A stretch of DNA of 64,000 nt from Erythrobacter rubeus. GTDB lineage: Bacteria > Pseudomonadota > Alphaproteobacteria > Sphingomonadales > Sphingomonadaceae. Within the stretch, counting starts at the first letter, position 1. Each line of letters starts with the position of its first letter. A model generated the notes under the pieces. The model saw only the letters and a list, made by a program, of their open reading frames with translations, was not told the DNA's origin and made no database searches. This document shows, piece by piece, positions 36,305 to 45,672 of this stretch. The DNA is taken from positions 602,457 to 666,456 of the forward strand of contig NZ_JACXLC010000001.1 in the NCBI RefSeq assembly GCF_014705715.1, written 5' to 3'. Position numbers and translations under genes: made by a program.

Positions 36305-37534
36305 TTACGCTTTGAGCAGCTCGGGCAGGTCGCCCGATACCCCGCGCGCCTCGTCCATGAAGAACGTCTTGAGCGCGCCGCTGCGCTGAACGCCTGCCAT
36401 GCCGAGCCGGCGGATCGCGCTTGCTGTCTTGCCGGGAACGCCGAACAGCCGCGTCAGTCCATCGGTGGCGAGCGCGACCATGAAGCTGTCGAGCCCGCGC
36501 CAGTTCTCGTAGCGTTTGAGCAATTGCGCATCGCCGGGATCGAGCCCGATGCGCGCGCCATCCACGAGCACTTCCACCAGTGCCGCCGCATCGCGCAGGC
36601 CGAGGTTCAGACCCTGTCCCGCAATCGGGTGAATGCCGTGCGCAGCGTCCCCGATCAGCGCGAGCCGCTCACCCGTGATCTTGGCCGTGTGATGAAATCC
36701 AAGCGGCCATGAAGAGCGCGCGCCGACGCTTGTCACTTCGCCGAGCACGTCGCCCATGCGTTTCTGCACTTCGGCGAGGAACGCCCGGTCACCCAGCTTG
36801 GTAACGGCTTTCCCGTCTTCTTCCGACACGGTCCAGACCAGCGAGGACCGGTGCGTACCGTCGGCATCGTCGTTCATCGGCAGCAGCGCGAAAGGCCCTG
36901 CCGGATAGAAGATTTCCCACGCTACATTGCCGTGCGGTTTCGAATGGGTCAGCCCGGCGATGACAGCGCGGTGCTTGTAATCCCATTTCGCGATCGTGAT
37001 GCCCGCCGCATCGCGCGTGGGCGATCCGCGCCCTTCCGCGCCGACCATCAAGCGGCCTTTCAGCTTTTCCGGCTCGCCTCCTTCGCGCGAGATGACCGCC
37101 GCCGCGCCGAATTCGCTGCGCTGGCGTTCGAGGACTTCGGCCTTCGACACCCAGTTGATGAGCGGCTCCTCCGCTGCCGCTTCGAACAGAGCGAGGCGCA
37201 GGCGGCGATTGGGGAACATCCGGCCCAGCGTGCCTTCATGCGGTTCTGGCTGGAAATCGAGGCGACCGGGAAGGTTCTGATCGGTGACGGCGATGCTGGC
37301 GATGTCGCAGGCGAACTCTTCCAGCCCCTCGGCAATGCCGATATTGCGAAACAGGTGCCAGCTCGCGGTGGAAATCGCGGTGGCGCGGTCATCGAACCCT
37401 TCTGCGGTGAGGTCTGCCGGATCGGCGCGGTCGATCACATGGCTGGACATGCCCTGCCGCGCTGCCGCTAGCGCCAGGGTCATGCCGACCAGTCCGCCGC
37501 CGAGGATCAGGAGATCGCGAGTGTCGTTCATCAT
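36305..37534 (-). CDS. UbiH/UbiF/COQ6-family FAD-dependent hydroxylase
   Basis: 409 residues. The FAD-binding GxGxxG turn is LLILGGGLVGMTLALAAARQG. The family's second motif appears as VGAEGRGSPTRDAAG, and the third as LIGDAAHGIHPIAGQGLNLGLRDA. Family members hydroxylate the ubiquinone ring; which position (UbiH, UbiI, UbiF or UbiL type) cannot be judged from sequence alone. Either of two adjacent ATG codons may be the start. It diverges from dsbD across a 76-base gap. Confidence 0.9.
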   Translation of the reverse strand: MMNDTRDLLILGGGLVGMTLALAAARQGMSSHVIDRADPADLTAEGFDDRATAISTASWHLFRNIGIAEGLEEFACDIASIAVTDQNLPGRLDFQPEPHEGTLGRMFPNRRLRLALFEAAAEEPLINWVSKAEVLERQRSEFGAAAVISREGGEPEKLKGRLMVGAEGRGSPTRDAAGITIAKWDYKHRAVIAGLTHSKPHGNVAWEIFYPAGPFALLPMNDDADGTHRSSLVWTVSEEDGKAVTKLGDRAFLAEVQKRMGDVLGEVTSVGARSSWPLGFHHTAKITGERLALIGDAAHGIHPIAGQGLNLGLRDAAALVEVLVDGARIGLDPGDAQLLKRYENWRGLDSFMVALATDGLTRLFGVPGKTASAIRRLGMAGVQRSGALKTFFMDEARGVSGDLPELLKA

Positions 37535-37610
37535 CTTTGCATCCGTGTGTTCGCGTTCATTGCGAAGATAGGCTCAAGTGCCTAGAGGGTTCGCCGTGTC
37601 CGAGGCAAGA

Positions 37611-39659
37611 ATGTTCCACCCTGCCATCCGTCATTTCGCTGCATGGCTTATTGCGTGCACCGCAATGCTGCTGATTGCCGTTCCTGTATCGGCGCAGGAT
37701 GAGGCGCGCGCCGCGCGCTATGGCGATGACAACATTTCAGTCCAGTTGGTCGCCGATGGATTGCCGGTCGCGGGCGAGGAATGGATGCTCGCGCTCCGCT
37801 TCGTGCCCAGCGCGCCGGAATGGCACGGATACTGGTCCAATCCGGGGGATGCCGGGCAGGGAATGATGCTGCAGCTCGATCTGCCGGAAGGGTGGGAGAT
37901 GGGCGAGGCGCTTTATCCCGTGCCCGACCGGTTGCTGATCAGCGGGCTGATGAACCACATTTACGAAGGCACTTATGCCGTGCTCGTGCCGGTGACGGTG
38001 CCAGCGGACGCGGAGATCGAGGGACTACCCGACGTAACGGGCTTCGTCGAATATCTTGCCTGCACCGACCGTGTGTGCGTGCCGCAGGACGCTGTGCTGA
38101 GCGCAGGGCAGGGCGGTGAGTTCACGCGCTGGCGGGCCGAGATTGCGCCTCTGCTGGATGCTACGGGCGCTTTCGAGATCACCGGTGCCCGCCTGCGCAT
38201 CGCCGTCCCGCTTCCCGCGGCGGTCGATCTTCCCCAGCCGCATGTCTTCGTCGCGAATGAGCGGCTTGTCGATTACGCGGCGGTACAGACGTTCATGCGC
38301 GAGGACGACACGCTGATCGCCGAGATACCGCTCGATGAATTCGGAACAGGAGAGGCCGGCGCGCTCGAAGGCATCCTTGCATTCGGAGACGGCGCAGGCG
38401 TGCGTTTCGAAGCGATGGGCGGAGATGTACCTGCCGGAGGAGACGTTATCGCTGGCCCGATCGGCATGGAGACGCCGCCTTTGTGGACGCTGATCCTCGG
38501 CGCGCTCGCGGGCGGTCTGCTCCTCAACATCATGCCCTGCGTGTTCCCGATACTGAGCCTCAAGGCCCTGTCGCTGGCCCGCGCTGCAGAGAGCGAAGCG
38601 AAGGCGCGGAGCGAAGGTTTGGCCTACACAGCGGGCGTCGTGCTCGCATGCGTGGGGCTTGGTGCGCTGCTGCTGGCGCTGCGGGCAGCGGGCGAGCAGG
38701 TCGGCTGGGCATTCCAGTTGCAGGAGCCAAGCGTGGTTATCGTGCTGCTGGTTCTGGCGACTGTCATCACGGTGAACTTCGCCGGCCTGTTCGAGCTGCC
38801 TTCGCTGTCGTTCACGCAGGGCGGAGAGCCGGGCGGTGCGTTTGCGACCGGGCTCCTCGCAGCGTTTGCCGCGACGCCCTGCACGGGGCCGTTCATGGCA
38901 GCGGCGCTCGGGGCCGCATTGCTGCTCCCGACCGGGCTCGCATTGATGCTGTTCGCGATGCTGGGGCTGGGGCTCGCCCTGCCATTCCTGCTGATCGGGT
39001 TTGTTCCGGCGCTGCGCAGCAGGCTGCCGAAGCCGGGGCCCTGGATGGAGACCTTTCGCAAGATCATGGCGATCCCCATGGGCCTGACTGCGCTCGCGCT
39101 GATCTGGCTGACGGTGCAGCTGGGCGGGCGAGGCTTCGGTCTGTTCGCGCTCGTAATGCTGTTCGGGATCGTCCTTGCGCTTGGCGTAGTCGGACGCCTG
39201 CAGAAAGCGGGCAAGATGGCGTGGCCGGCATTCGCTCTGGTCGCTGCACCATTCCTGATTTTCGGAGCTTTCGCGCTTCCATCCAGCTACGCCGCACCCG
39301 GTTCGCAGCCATCGGAATCGATCCACCAGCCGATCGCTTTCAGCAATGAAGCGCTTGCCGAGGCGCGCGCAAGCGGCCAGCCGGTCTTCCTGTGGTTCAC
39401 CGCCGACTGGTGTGTCACTTGCAAGGTCAACGAAAGCGTCGCCATCGAGCGCGAGGCCGTGCGCGCGGCATTCGAGGAAGCGGGCGTCATTACCATGGTC
39501 GGCGACTGGACGGTGCGCGACGAGGAAATCACCATGTTCCTGACCGATCGGGGCGCCGCGGGCGTGCCGCTTTACCTGTGGTATGCCGCAGAAGGCGACG
39601 AGCCCGAGCAACTGCCTCAGGTGCTCACTCCTGACTTGCTGGTGGAGCAGGCTCAGTAA
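37611..39659 (+). CDS. Thiol:disulfide interchange protein, DsbD/ScsB type
   Basis: 682 residues from the ATG at 37611, preceded by GAGG and starting a signal peptide ending PVSAQD; an in-frame GTG at 37578 would bury it. The periplasmic alpha domain has a cysteine pair in YLACTDRVCVPQ. The transmembrane electron carrier domain (about 285-560) has NIMPCVFPILSLKAL and AATPCTGPFMAAALG with its two redox cysteines. The C-terminal thioredoxin domain ends the protein with ADWCVTCKVNESV. It passes electrons from cytoplasmic thioredoxin to periplasmic partners. The last 35 bases overlap the convergent lipoprotein gene. A second CcdA/thioredoxin pair occurs at 51798-52952. Confidence 0.92.
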   Translation: MFHPAIRHFAAWLIACTAMLLIAVPVSAQDEARAARYGDDNISVQLVADGLPVAGEEWMLALRFVPSAPEWHGYWSNPGDAGQGMMLQLDLPEGWEMGEALYPVPDRLLISGLMNHIYEGTYAVLVPVTVPADAEIEGLPDVTGFVEYLACTDRVCVPQDAVLSAGQGGEFTRWRAEIAPLLDATGAFEITGARLRIAVPLPAAVDLPQPHVFVANERLVDYAAVQTFMREDDTLIAEIPLDEFGTGEAGALEGILAFGDGAGVRFEAMGGDVPAGGDVIAGPIGMETPPLWTLILGALAGGLLLNIMPCVFPILSLKALSLARAAESEAKARSEGLAYTAGVVLACVGLGALLLALRAAGEQVGWAFQLQEPSVVIVLLVLATVITVNFAGLFELPSLSFTQGGEPGGAFATGLLAAFAATPCTGPFMAAALGAALLLPTGLALMLFAMLGLGLALPFLLIGFVPALRSRLPKPGPWMETFRKIMAIPMGLTALALIWLTVQLGGRGFGLFALVMLFGIVLALGVVGRLQKAGKMAWPAFALVAAPFLIFGAFALPSSYAAPGSQPSESIHQPIAFSNEALAEARASGQPVFLWFTADWCVTCKVNESVAIEREAVRAAFEEAGVITMVGDWTVRDEEITMFLTDRGAAGVPLYLWYAAEGDEPEQLPQVLTPDLLVEQAQ

Positions 39660-40191
39660 TCTGCGCGGAAGCGCGGCATGCGCCAAGAAGCTGCTCGGGA
39701 AGCGGGCTCGGATTGACCGAGACGATCCCGGCGCCGGGCACCGTAACTGTCATGCTACGCGGCCCGGCCAGCGGTTCCCATGCGGTGTCGGAGGCGGCGA
39801 GATCGCCCTGCCAGACACTGCGATTGCCGATCTCGGTCGCATCGACTGCGATCCTGCCAATCGCTCCGTTGCCGATCAGCGCGAGCAGCGCCTGCGCCCC
39901 TTCGTCCGCCTTTGCCAGGCGGATGATGCGCATGGTCCCGGCATCATCCTCGCGTTCGCCTTCAACGCAGCTGAGCGCAAGCAACGCGGGCTTACCCGGA
40001 ATGCCGTAAATGATCCGTCCCTCTTCCGCCGATCGCGCCCACACCGCGCCTTCGGTCTCCGGCGAGGGTAGGGGCTCGGACGCGAACGTCTCCGGCGGTG
40101 GCGGCATGTCGCGCGCAAGATCGGCATCGGTCGGCGGCGGTTTGCATCCGAAGATCGGGACCAGCACAAGCAGCGGCATGAAGCGTTTCAT
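39625..40191 (-). CDS. Small predicted lipoprotein of unknown function
   Basis: 188 residues. The start was set at the ATG giving a short basic, hydrophobic signal ending in a lipobox (VPIFGC, Cys16); no clear ribosome-binding site is visible. A Pro-rich segment follows the cysteine, then a compact domain with WARSAEEGRIIYGIPGKPALLALSCVE repeated-strand character. I do not recognise a family with certainty. The gene's 3' end overlaps dsbD by 35 bases on the other strand, and it follows the amidohydrolase gene by 43 bases on the same strand. Confidence 0.65.
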   Translation of the reverse strand: MKRFMPLLVLVPIFGCKPPPTDADLARDMPPPPETFASEPLPSPETEGAVWARSAEEGRIIYGIPGKPALLALSCVEGEREDDAGTMRIIRLAKADEGAQALLALIGNGAIGRIAVDATEIGNRSVWQGDLAASDTAWEPLAGPRSMTVTVPGAGIVSVNPSPLPEQLLGACRASAQITEPAPPASQE

Positions 40192-40234
40192 AGCGGGCGG
40201 CGCTAGAGCCGTCGTGTGGGACTTGGCAAGCGGT

Positions 40235-41698
40235 TCAACCCGGTCGCCCACGATGATCGCGCCACTGGTTCATGAAATCGCGGCGGGTTTTCGGCCCGTA
40301 GGTAGCGAAGCTGGGATTGCGCTCGCCGCGGCGCTCTGCCCGGCGCTCAAGCAATTCGCGAGAGGCTTTGGCGCGGTCTATGTCGATCCCGTAAACGTCT
40401 GCACCGTTCAGTCCGAAGATGCGGCGCCTCGCTCGATCCGTCAGCGCCGGATAGCCATAGCGCTCCTGGTATTCGTCGCTAATCTCGAAGGCGCGAAAGG
40501 CCTGGATCTGATCCTGCGGACTCCCGAACCAGATACTGTCAGTGCCCCACATTATCCGCTCTTCCCCGAAATACTTGAGCAGCTTGCCGATGACATGCGC
40601 AGCCTCCTCAGGTCGTCCCATGAAATACCGCCAAGTCGATCCCAATTCTGCGTAGAGGTTGCCCTCATTCGGGCCAAAGCCTGCATCTTGATGGCTTTTT
40701 ATGAGGCGGTCGATACCCTTCGGATCGGACGGATTGTACTGCCCTTCCAAGGTACGGCCGGGTTCGAACCCGGAATGATAGACCAGAAATGTGAGGTCGG
40801 GATTGTCGCGCGCGGCCGGTCCCATGTCGCGGGGATCGGAATAGTCATATTCAAGGCCATAGAGCGGTACGCCCTTGTGCACTGCAATCGTACGGACATC
40901 GAGCCGCCTTGCCTCCTCGAAAGCGGAATTGGCGAGATCGCTTTCGTTGAGGAAGAACCCGCGCCCTTCCGGACCCCATTGCGGGTACATCTTCCAGGCA
41001 TCCACCTTATGCACGCGCGCTTTGGCTTCCATCGCTTCGAGGTCGCCGGGATCATTGGGCAGCAAGCCTCCGTGGATCAGGCAACGTGCGCCATCGCCGC
41101 CGATCGCTTCGACGATTTCACGCGCCTCGGCTGCGTAGTGGGTCGGGGTGGGGTTGCTTTGCTGGCTGCCCCAAAGGGCGGAGACGACCGCCACATCGGT
41201 GTCGCTGTCGAGGTAGACTTCCTTGGCCAGGGTCTGTGCGGAATAACACTCGAACCCGTCGCCATCGCATTTTGCATATTGTCCGAAAGCCCGGCGCAGG
41301 ACTTGGTCCCAGATTTGACCATCCTTTCCGGTTCGCCACGCCCCCGATGGATCGACGCAGTGTGTCTGAACATCGAAGATGAACTCATCTCCCGAAAGAA
41401 CGCTGTCGGCTGCGGCCTGATCAAGACCGGCCTCTTCGGGAAGGGCATACCTGCCCCCGGCACCGGGATTCGCCGAATTGCAGGCCGCGAGTGTCGCCGC
41501 TGCACCTGCGCTCGATACTAGGAATGCGCGTCTCCCAAGGCCCAATCGCCGGGCATTCTCGCTCGCGCTTTCATGCGCGATCCGGTTTGTCAGGTGTTGC
41601 TCCGGGGTAAGGCTGATGGGCAGAAATTCGCCATTGCTGGTCTCGTCGATCCGGATCGGCAGCCTTTTGCCATCCGGATCGAGATCGAAGGTTTTCAT
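40235..41698 (-). CDS. Tat-exported amidohydrolase-family protein (putative lipoprotein)
   Basis: 487 residues with a strong GGGAGGA ribosome-binding site. A twin-arginine signal (LGLGRRAFLVSSAGAAATL, RR at 56-57) ends in a lipobox-like LAAC with Cys73, but is preceded by an unusual 50-residue hydrophilic extension beginning MKTFDLDPDGKRLPIRIDE. The mature part is a TIM-barrel metal-dependent hydrolase of the Amidohydrolase_2 group: FDVQTHCVDPS gives an atypical metal-site start, with CLIHGGLLPNDPGD, AVHKGVPLYG, YHSGFEPGRTLEGQ and MWGTDSIWFGSPQDQI marking later strands. Substrate unknown; related enzymes are decarboxylases or hydrolases of aromatic acids. Confidence 0.82.
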   Translation of the reverse strand: MKTFDLDPDGKRLPIRIDETSNGEFLPISLTPEQHLTNRIAHESASENARRLGLGRRAFLVSSAGAAATLAACNSANPGAGGRYALPEEAGLDQAAADSVLSGDEFIFDVQTHCVDPSGAWRTGKDGQIWDQVLRRAFGQYAKCDGDGFECYSAQTLAKEVYLDSDTDVAVVSALWGSQQSNPTPTHYAAEAREIVEAIGGDGARCLIHGGLLPNDPGDLEAMEAKARVHKVDAWKMYPQWGPEGRGFFLNESDLANSAFEEARRLDVRTIAVHKGVPLYGLEYDYSDPRDMGPAARDNPDLTFLVYHSGFEPGRTLEGQYNPSDPKGIDRLIKSHQDAGFGPNEGNLYAELGSTWRYFMGRPEEAAHVIGKLLKYFGEERIMWGTDSIWFGSPQDQIQAFRAFEISDEYQERYGYPALTDRARRRIFGLNGADVYGIDIDRAKASRELLERRAERRGERNPSFATYGPKTRRDFMNQWRDHRGRPG

Positions 41699-41800
41699 GT
41701 GCTAGTCCTCCCGGCAGCACAATTGCGCTTTGCCGCGAGAACGCCAAGCCTGCTGCGACAAAGATCGGCCACAGCTCGTCAAACGCCTTCCGATCCGAAT

Positions 41801-43996
41801 TTACGGCTTACCGCCCATCCGTTTGTACCGGGTCTTGCCATAGCGAGTCTTGCGCGTGCCGGGCCTGCCTGCGTCGGACCGGCCGACCTTTGGTGCTTTC
41901 TTCTGGTCTTCCGGCAATCCCAGCTCGTCGTTTTCGAGCCGGCGGATTTCGTCGCGCAAGCGTCCGGCTTCTTCGAATTCGAGGTTGGCCGCCGCGTCGC
42001 GCATCCGCTTTTCGAGGTCTTCGATGTAGGCGCGCAGATTATGGCCGACCAGGTTGTTGGTTTCCTCATCGCCGATATCGACTGTGACGCCGTCCTGCGA
42101 TGCTGTGTCTGCGACGATATCGGCAATGTCCCGCTTGATCGTCTGCGGCGTGATGCCGTGCTCTTCGTTATACGCCCTCTGCTTTTCGCGGCGGCGGTCG
42201 GTTTCCGCTATCGCGCGTTCCATGCTGCCGGTGATGCTGTCTGCGTAAAGGATCACGCGCCCATCGACATTGCGCGCGGCACGCCCGATGGTCTGGACGA
42301 GCGATGTCTCCGAGCGCAGGAACCCTTCCTTGTCCGCATCCAGAATGCAGACGAGGCCGCATTCCGGGATATCCAGCCCCTCGCGCAGCAGGTTGATCCC
42401 GATCAGCACATCGAACACTCCCATGCGCAAATCACGGATCAGCTCGATACGCTCCAGCGTTTCGACGTCCGAGTGCATGTAGCGCACTTTCACGCCCGCT
42501 TCGTGCATGAACTCGGTCAGATCCTCCGCCATCCGCTTGGTCAGCGTGGTGACTAGCGTGCGGTATCCCTTTTTTGCGGTGGCGAGGCATTCCTGGATGC
42601 AATCCTGCACTTGGTCTTCGACCGGGCGGATCTCCACCGGCGGATCGATCAGACCGGTCGGGCGAATGACCTGTTCGGCGAAAACGCCGCCGGTCTGCTC
42701 CATCTCCCAATTGCCCGGAGTGGCGCTGACCGCGAAGGTTTGCGGGCGCATCGCGTCCCATTCGTTGAAGCGCAAGGGGCGATTGTCGATGCACGATGGC
42801 AGGCGGAACCCGTATTCGGCGAGCGTAATCTTGCGCCGGTGGTCGCCTTTGGACATGGCGCCGATCTGCGGGACCGTCTGGTGGCTTTCATCGACGAACA
42901 GGAGCGCGTTTTCGGGCAGATATTCGAACAGCGTGGGGGGCGGCTCGCCGGGGAGGCGGCCGGTGAGGAAGCGCGAATAGTTTTCGATCCCTGCACAGCT
43001 TCCGGTCGCCGCGATCATCTCGAGATCGAAATTGGTGCGTTGTTCCAGCCGCTGGTGCTCGAGCAGCTTGCCCTCGGCCTCCAGCTCCTTGAGCCGCTCC
43101 TGCAGCTCGAACTTGATGGCCTCGGTCGCCTGCTTCATTGTCGGGCCGGGCGTCACGTAGTGCGAATTGGCGTAGACCCGAACCGTGTCGAGCGAAGCGC
43201 CTTTCTTGCCCGTCAGCGGATCGAATTCGCTGATTTCCTCGATCTCGTCACCGAAGAAGCTGATCCGCCACGCTATGTCTTCGTAGTGCGACGGGAAGAT
43301 TTCGAGATTGTCGCCGCGCACGCGGAAATTCCCGCGCGCAAAGGCGGCATCGTTGCGTTTGTATTGCAGCGCGACGAGCTTGCGAATGATCTCGCGCTGA
43401 TCGACGGTGTCGTCTTTCTTGATGTCGAAGATCATCGCCGAATAGGTCTCGACCGATCCGATACCGTACAGGCAGGACACCGAGGCGACGATGATCACAT
43501 CATCGCGTTCCAGCAATGCGCGGGTAGCCGAATGGCGCATCCGGTCGATCGCCTCGTTCACGCTCGATTCCTTCTCGATATAGGTGTCGGAGCGCGGGAC
43601 GTAGGCTTCGGGCTGGTAGTAGTCGTAATAGCTGACGAAATATTCGACGGCGTTGTTTGGGAAGAAGCTCTTGAACTCGCCGTAAAGCTGCGCGGCGAGG
43701 ATCTTGTTCGGCGCCAGGATCAGGGCGGGGCGCTGCAATTCCTCGATCACCTTGGCCATGGTGAAGGTCTTGCCCGACCCGGTGACGCCCAGCAGCGTCT
43801 GGGTCTGTTCGTTATCGCGCGCGCCCGCCACCAGCTCCGCGATCGCTGTCGGCTGGTCGCCCGAAGGCTTGTAATCGGAAACCAGTTCGAACCTCTTGCC
43901 CGGCATGGATTTTTCGGGGCGGTCGGGACGGTGCGGCGTGAAATCGCCGGTGGTGTCGGGTTCTTCCAGACCGCGGCGGATAACGAGTTCGGACAT
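41801..43996 (-). CDS. uvrB: Excinuclease ABC subunit B
   Basis: 731 residues from the ATG at 43996; upstream in-frame ATGs would add 22 non-conserved residues. UvrB is the helicase-like damage-verifying subunit of nucleotide excision repair. Helicase motif I is [14 protein letters not shown], the beta-hairpin region is [20 protein letters not shown], the DEAD-type box is [13 protein letters not shown], and motif VI is [19 protein letters not shown]. The C-terminal UVR domain ([25 protein letters not shown], listed here in part) binds UvrC/UvrA. A basic ~45-residue tail follows, commonly seen in sphingomonad UvrB. Confidence 0.97.
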   Translation of the reverse strand: MSELVIRRGLEEPDTTGDFTPHRPDRPEKSMPGKRFELVSDYKPSGDQPTAIAELVAGARDNEQTQTLLGVTGSGKTFTMAKVIEELQRPALILAPNKILAAQLYGEFKSFFPNNAVEYFVSYYDYYQPEAYVPRSDTYIEKESSVNEAIDRMRHSATRALLERDDVIIVASVSCLYGIGSVETYSAMIFDIKKDDTVDQREIIRKLVALQYKRNDAAFARGNFRVRGDNLEIFPSHYEDIAWRISFFGDEIEEISEFDPLTGKKGASLDTVRVYANSHYVTPGPTMKQATEAIKFELQERLKELEAEGKLLEHQRLEQRTNFDLEMIAATGSCAGIENYSRFLTGRLPGEPPPTLFEYLPENALLFVDESHQTVPQIGAMSKGDHRRKITLAEYGFRLPSCIDNRPLRFNEWDAMRPQTFAVSATPGNWEMEQTGGVFAEQVIRPTGLIDPPVEIRPVEDQVQDCIQECLATAKKGYRTLVTTLTKRMAEDLTEFMHEAGVKVRYMHSDVETLERIELIRDLRMGVFDVLIGINLLREGLDIPECGLVCILDADKEGFLRSETSLVQTIGRAARNVDGRVILYADSITGSMERAIAETDRRREKQRAYNEEHGITPQTIKRDIADIVADTASQDGVTVDIGDEETNNLVGHNLRAYIEDLEKRMRDAAANLEFEEAGRLRDEIRRLENDELGLPEDQKKAPKVGRSDAGRPGTRKTRYGKTRYKRMGGKP

Positions 43997-44179
43997 GGCG
44001 GTGATATGGGAGCAACAGCGGCGTTTCGCAATCGCTGAGAGGCGCATGGTCGAAAGGCGCATTGCGAGCGCGCGAGCGTGCGCCTATCCTCCTCTCAAAA
44101 CACAAGTCGCATCGGCACCAATTCACGCATTTCAATCAGGCCCGATTGCCGAGCGGCCCGTCAATTCTGGAGGATTTCA

Positions 44180-44725
44180 ATGAAATATTTTGCCGCGCCC
44201 GCGATCGCAGCGTTTGCCCTGACTGCCTGTGGCAGCCCCGGAGGGGACGCCGATACCGATGGCGATGGAACCGTGACCGCCAGCGAAGCGCGCGCTCTGG
44301 CTGAGGCCGCTGGCGATACGATCAGGCCGGAGCCGGGCAAATACCGCGCGTCGATGACTTTCGTGAGCGCCGACATACCCGGCGCCCCGCCGCAGATGCA
44401 GGACATGATGGCCTCTTCGATGAGCAATACCTTCGAATTTTGCCTGACGCCGGAAATGGCGGAGCAGGGCTTTGGTGAGGCGTTGCAGGAGGGGCAGGAC
44501 GACAGCTGCACCATCAGCAAGCTCAATATCGACGATACGGATGTCGATATGGCGATGACCTGCAGCGCCGAAGGGCAGGGCGAAATGCAGATCGCGATGA
44601 CCGGCACCGTTTCGCCCACCCGCTCCGAGATGAATGTCATGTCGGAAGGCAACATGGATGAACTCGGCAACGCCAAGATGGAAATGAAGCTCGTGCAGGA
44701 GCGGATCGGGGAATGCGACGCCTGA
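44180..44725 (+). CDS. DUF3617-family lipoprotein with EF-hand loop
   Basis: 181 residues; TGGAGGA precedes the ATG at 44180. A signal peptide ends in the lipobox ALTACG (Cys17). Directly after the lipidation site there is a canonical 12-residue EF-hand calcium loop, DTDGDGTVTASE (Asp25-Glu36), before the DUF3617 domain (about 45-180) with FEFCLTPEMAEQG, DSCTISKLNID and DVDMAMTCSAEGQGEMQ, four cysteines in all. DUF3617 proteins are common in sphingomonads and have no established function. It diverges from uvrB across 183 bases. Confidence 0.82.
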   Translation: MKYFAAPAIAAFALTACGSPGGDADTDGDGTVTASEARALAEAAGDTIRPEPGKYRASMTFVSADIPGAPPQMQDMMASSMSNTFEFCLTPEMAEQGFGEALQEGQDDSCTISKLNIDDTDVDMAMTCSAEGQGEMQIAMTGTVSPTRSEMNVMSEGNMDELGNAKMEMKLVQERIGECDA

Positions 44726-44810
44726 TCCGCGCGCTTTCGAGGGCAGGCTGCGCGCGCGACATGGATGATTTCATGGGTCATTCACGGCGACACTCTATTC
44801 TGCCTGGCCG

Positions 44811-45593
44811 ATGAGCAAGCGCGAGCGATTTCCCGATCTGCCGAAGCTGCCCCGGATTCCGCTGGGCGACGGCGAGCTTGCACGCCGTATCGAGCTTGCA
44901 AGGGAGCCCGAGCCCGAACCGGTGTCGCGGCCTGCATGGTGGCGGATGGCGGCAGAGTTGCAGCATCTCGCAGAGCCGCTTCGCCGGCCATTCCGCACGC
45001 TCGATGTCGAAGCCTGCGACACCCCGCAGATAGTGCTGATCCTCCCCGGATTTGCCACAAGCGCGTCGCGCATGCGGTACATGGCGCGGCAGATCGAGCG
45101 CGCCGGGCACAAGACCAAGCGCTGGAAACTGGGCTGGAACTGGGGTCCGAGCGACACGACGCTCGACCGCTTGGCCGACCGCCTGAGCGAGGTTCACGAG
45201 CGCTATGAACGGCCTGCGGTGCTGCTCGGTTGGAGCCTTGGCGGGCTCTATGCGCGCGAACTGGCCAAGCGCCAGCCCGAGCATGTCAGCAAGGTGATCA
45301 CCATGGGGACGCCGTTTTCGGGCTCTCCGCGCGCCAACAATGTGTGGCGCGTCTATCAATTCGTGACCGGCCACCGCGTCGACAAGCCGCCGGTCGAAGG
45401 CGACTTCGCCGTCAAGCCTCCGGTCGAAACCGTGGCGCTGTGGAGCCCGAACGACGGCGCAATCGCCCCGCGCAGCGCCGCCGGATATCCCGGCGAACGC
45501 GACCGCGCGATCGCGCTGCGCTGCACGCATATGGGCTTTTCCTACTCACCGGAGGCAATCCGGGCGGTTTTGTCGGAACTTAGGCGCTGCTGA
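44811..45593 (+). CDS. Alpha/beta-hydrolase preceding the Anbu cluster
   Basis: 260 residues without a signal peptide. The nucleophile elbow is GWSLGG (Ser142), with likely triad partners Asp215 (SPNDG) and His240 (CTHMGF), and the strand-turn LILPGFATSAS near residue 75 forms the oxyanion region. The N-terminal 65 residues are charged and Pro-rich. Lipase- or PHA-depolymerase-like esterases share this outline, but no substrate can be named. It lies 79 bases upstream of the ATP-grasp gene on the same strand, so it may belong to the same transcription unit. Confidence 0.82.
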   Translation: MSKRERFPDLPKLPRIPLGDGELARRIELAREPEPEPVSRPAWWRMAAELQHLAEPLRRPFRTLDVEACDTPQIVLILPGFATSASRMRYMARQIERAGHKTKRWKLGWNWGPSDTTLDRLADRLSEVHERYERPAVLLGWSLGGLYARELAKRQPEHVSKVITMGTPFSGSPRANNVWRVYQFVTGHRVDKPPVEGDFAVKPPVETVALWSPNDGAIAPRSAAGYPGERDRAIALRCTHMGFSYSPEAIRAVLSELRRC

Positions 45594-45672
45594 TCCTTTA
45601 GTACCCCGACCTTTTCTTTTGCGCCGTGACGGGTACGGTGCACTGATTCTCATCCAACCAACCGGGGGATTG

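Noticed and set aside
38025-39686. 553-codon open frame opposite dsbD
   Set aside because: Complement of a gene with complete DsbD motifs; product is Gln/Arg-rich and lacks similarity to any family I know.
40758-40773. CCGGGTTCGAACCCGG, looks like a tRNA T-arm
   Set aside because: No acceptor, D or anticodon arms can be built around it, and it encodes the conserved GFEPG segment of the amidohydrolase.
42611-44038. 475-codon open frame opposite uvrB
   Set aside because: UvrB motifs are complete on the other strand; the antisense product has no recognisable features.
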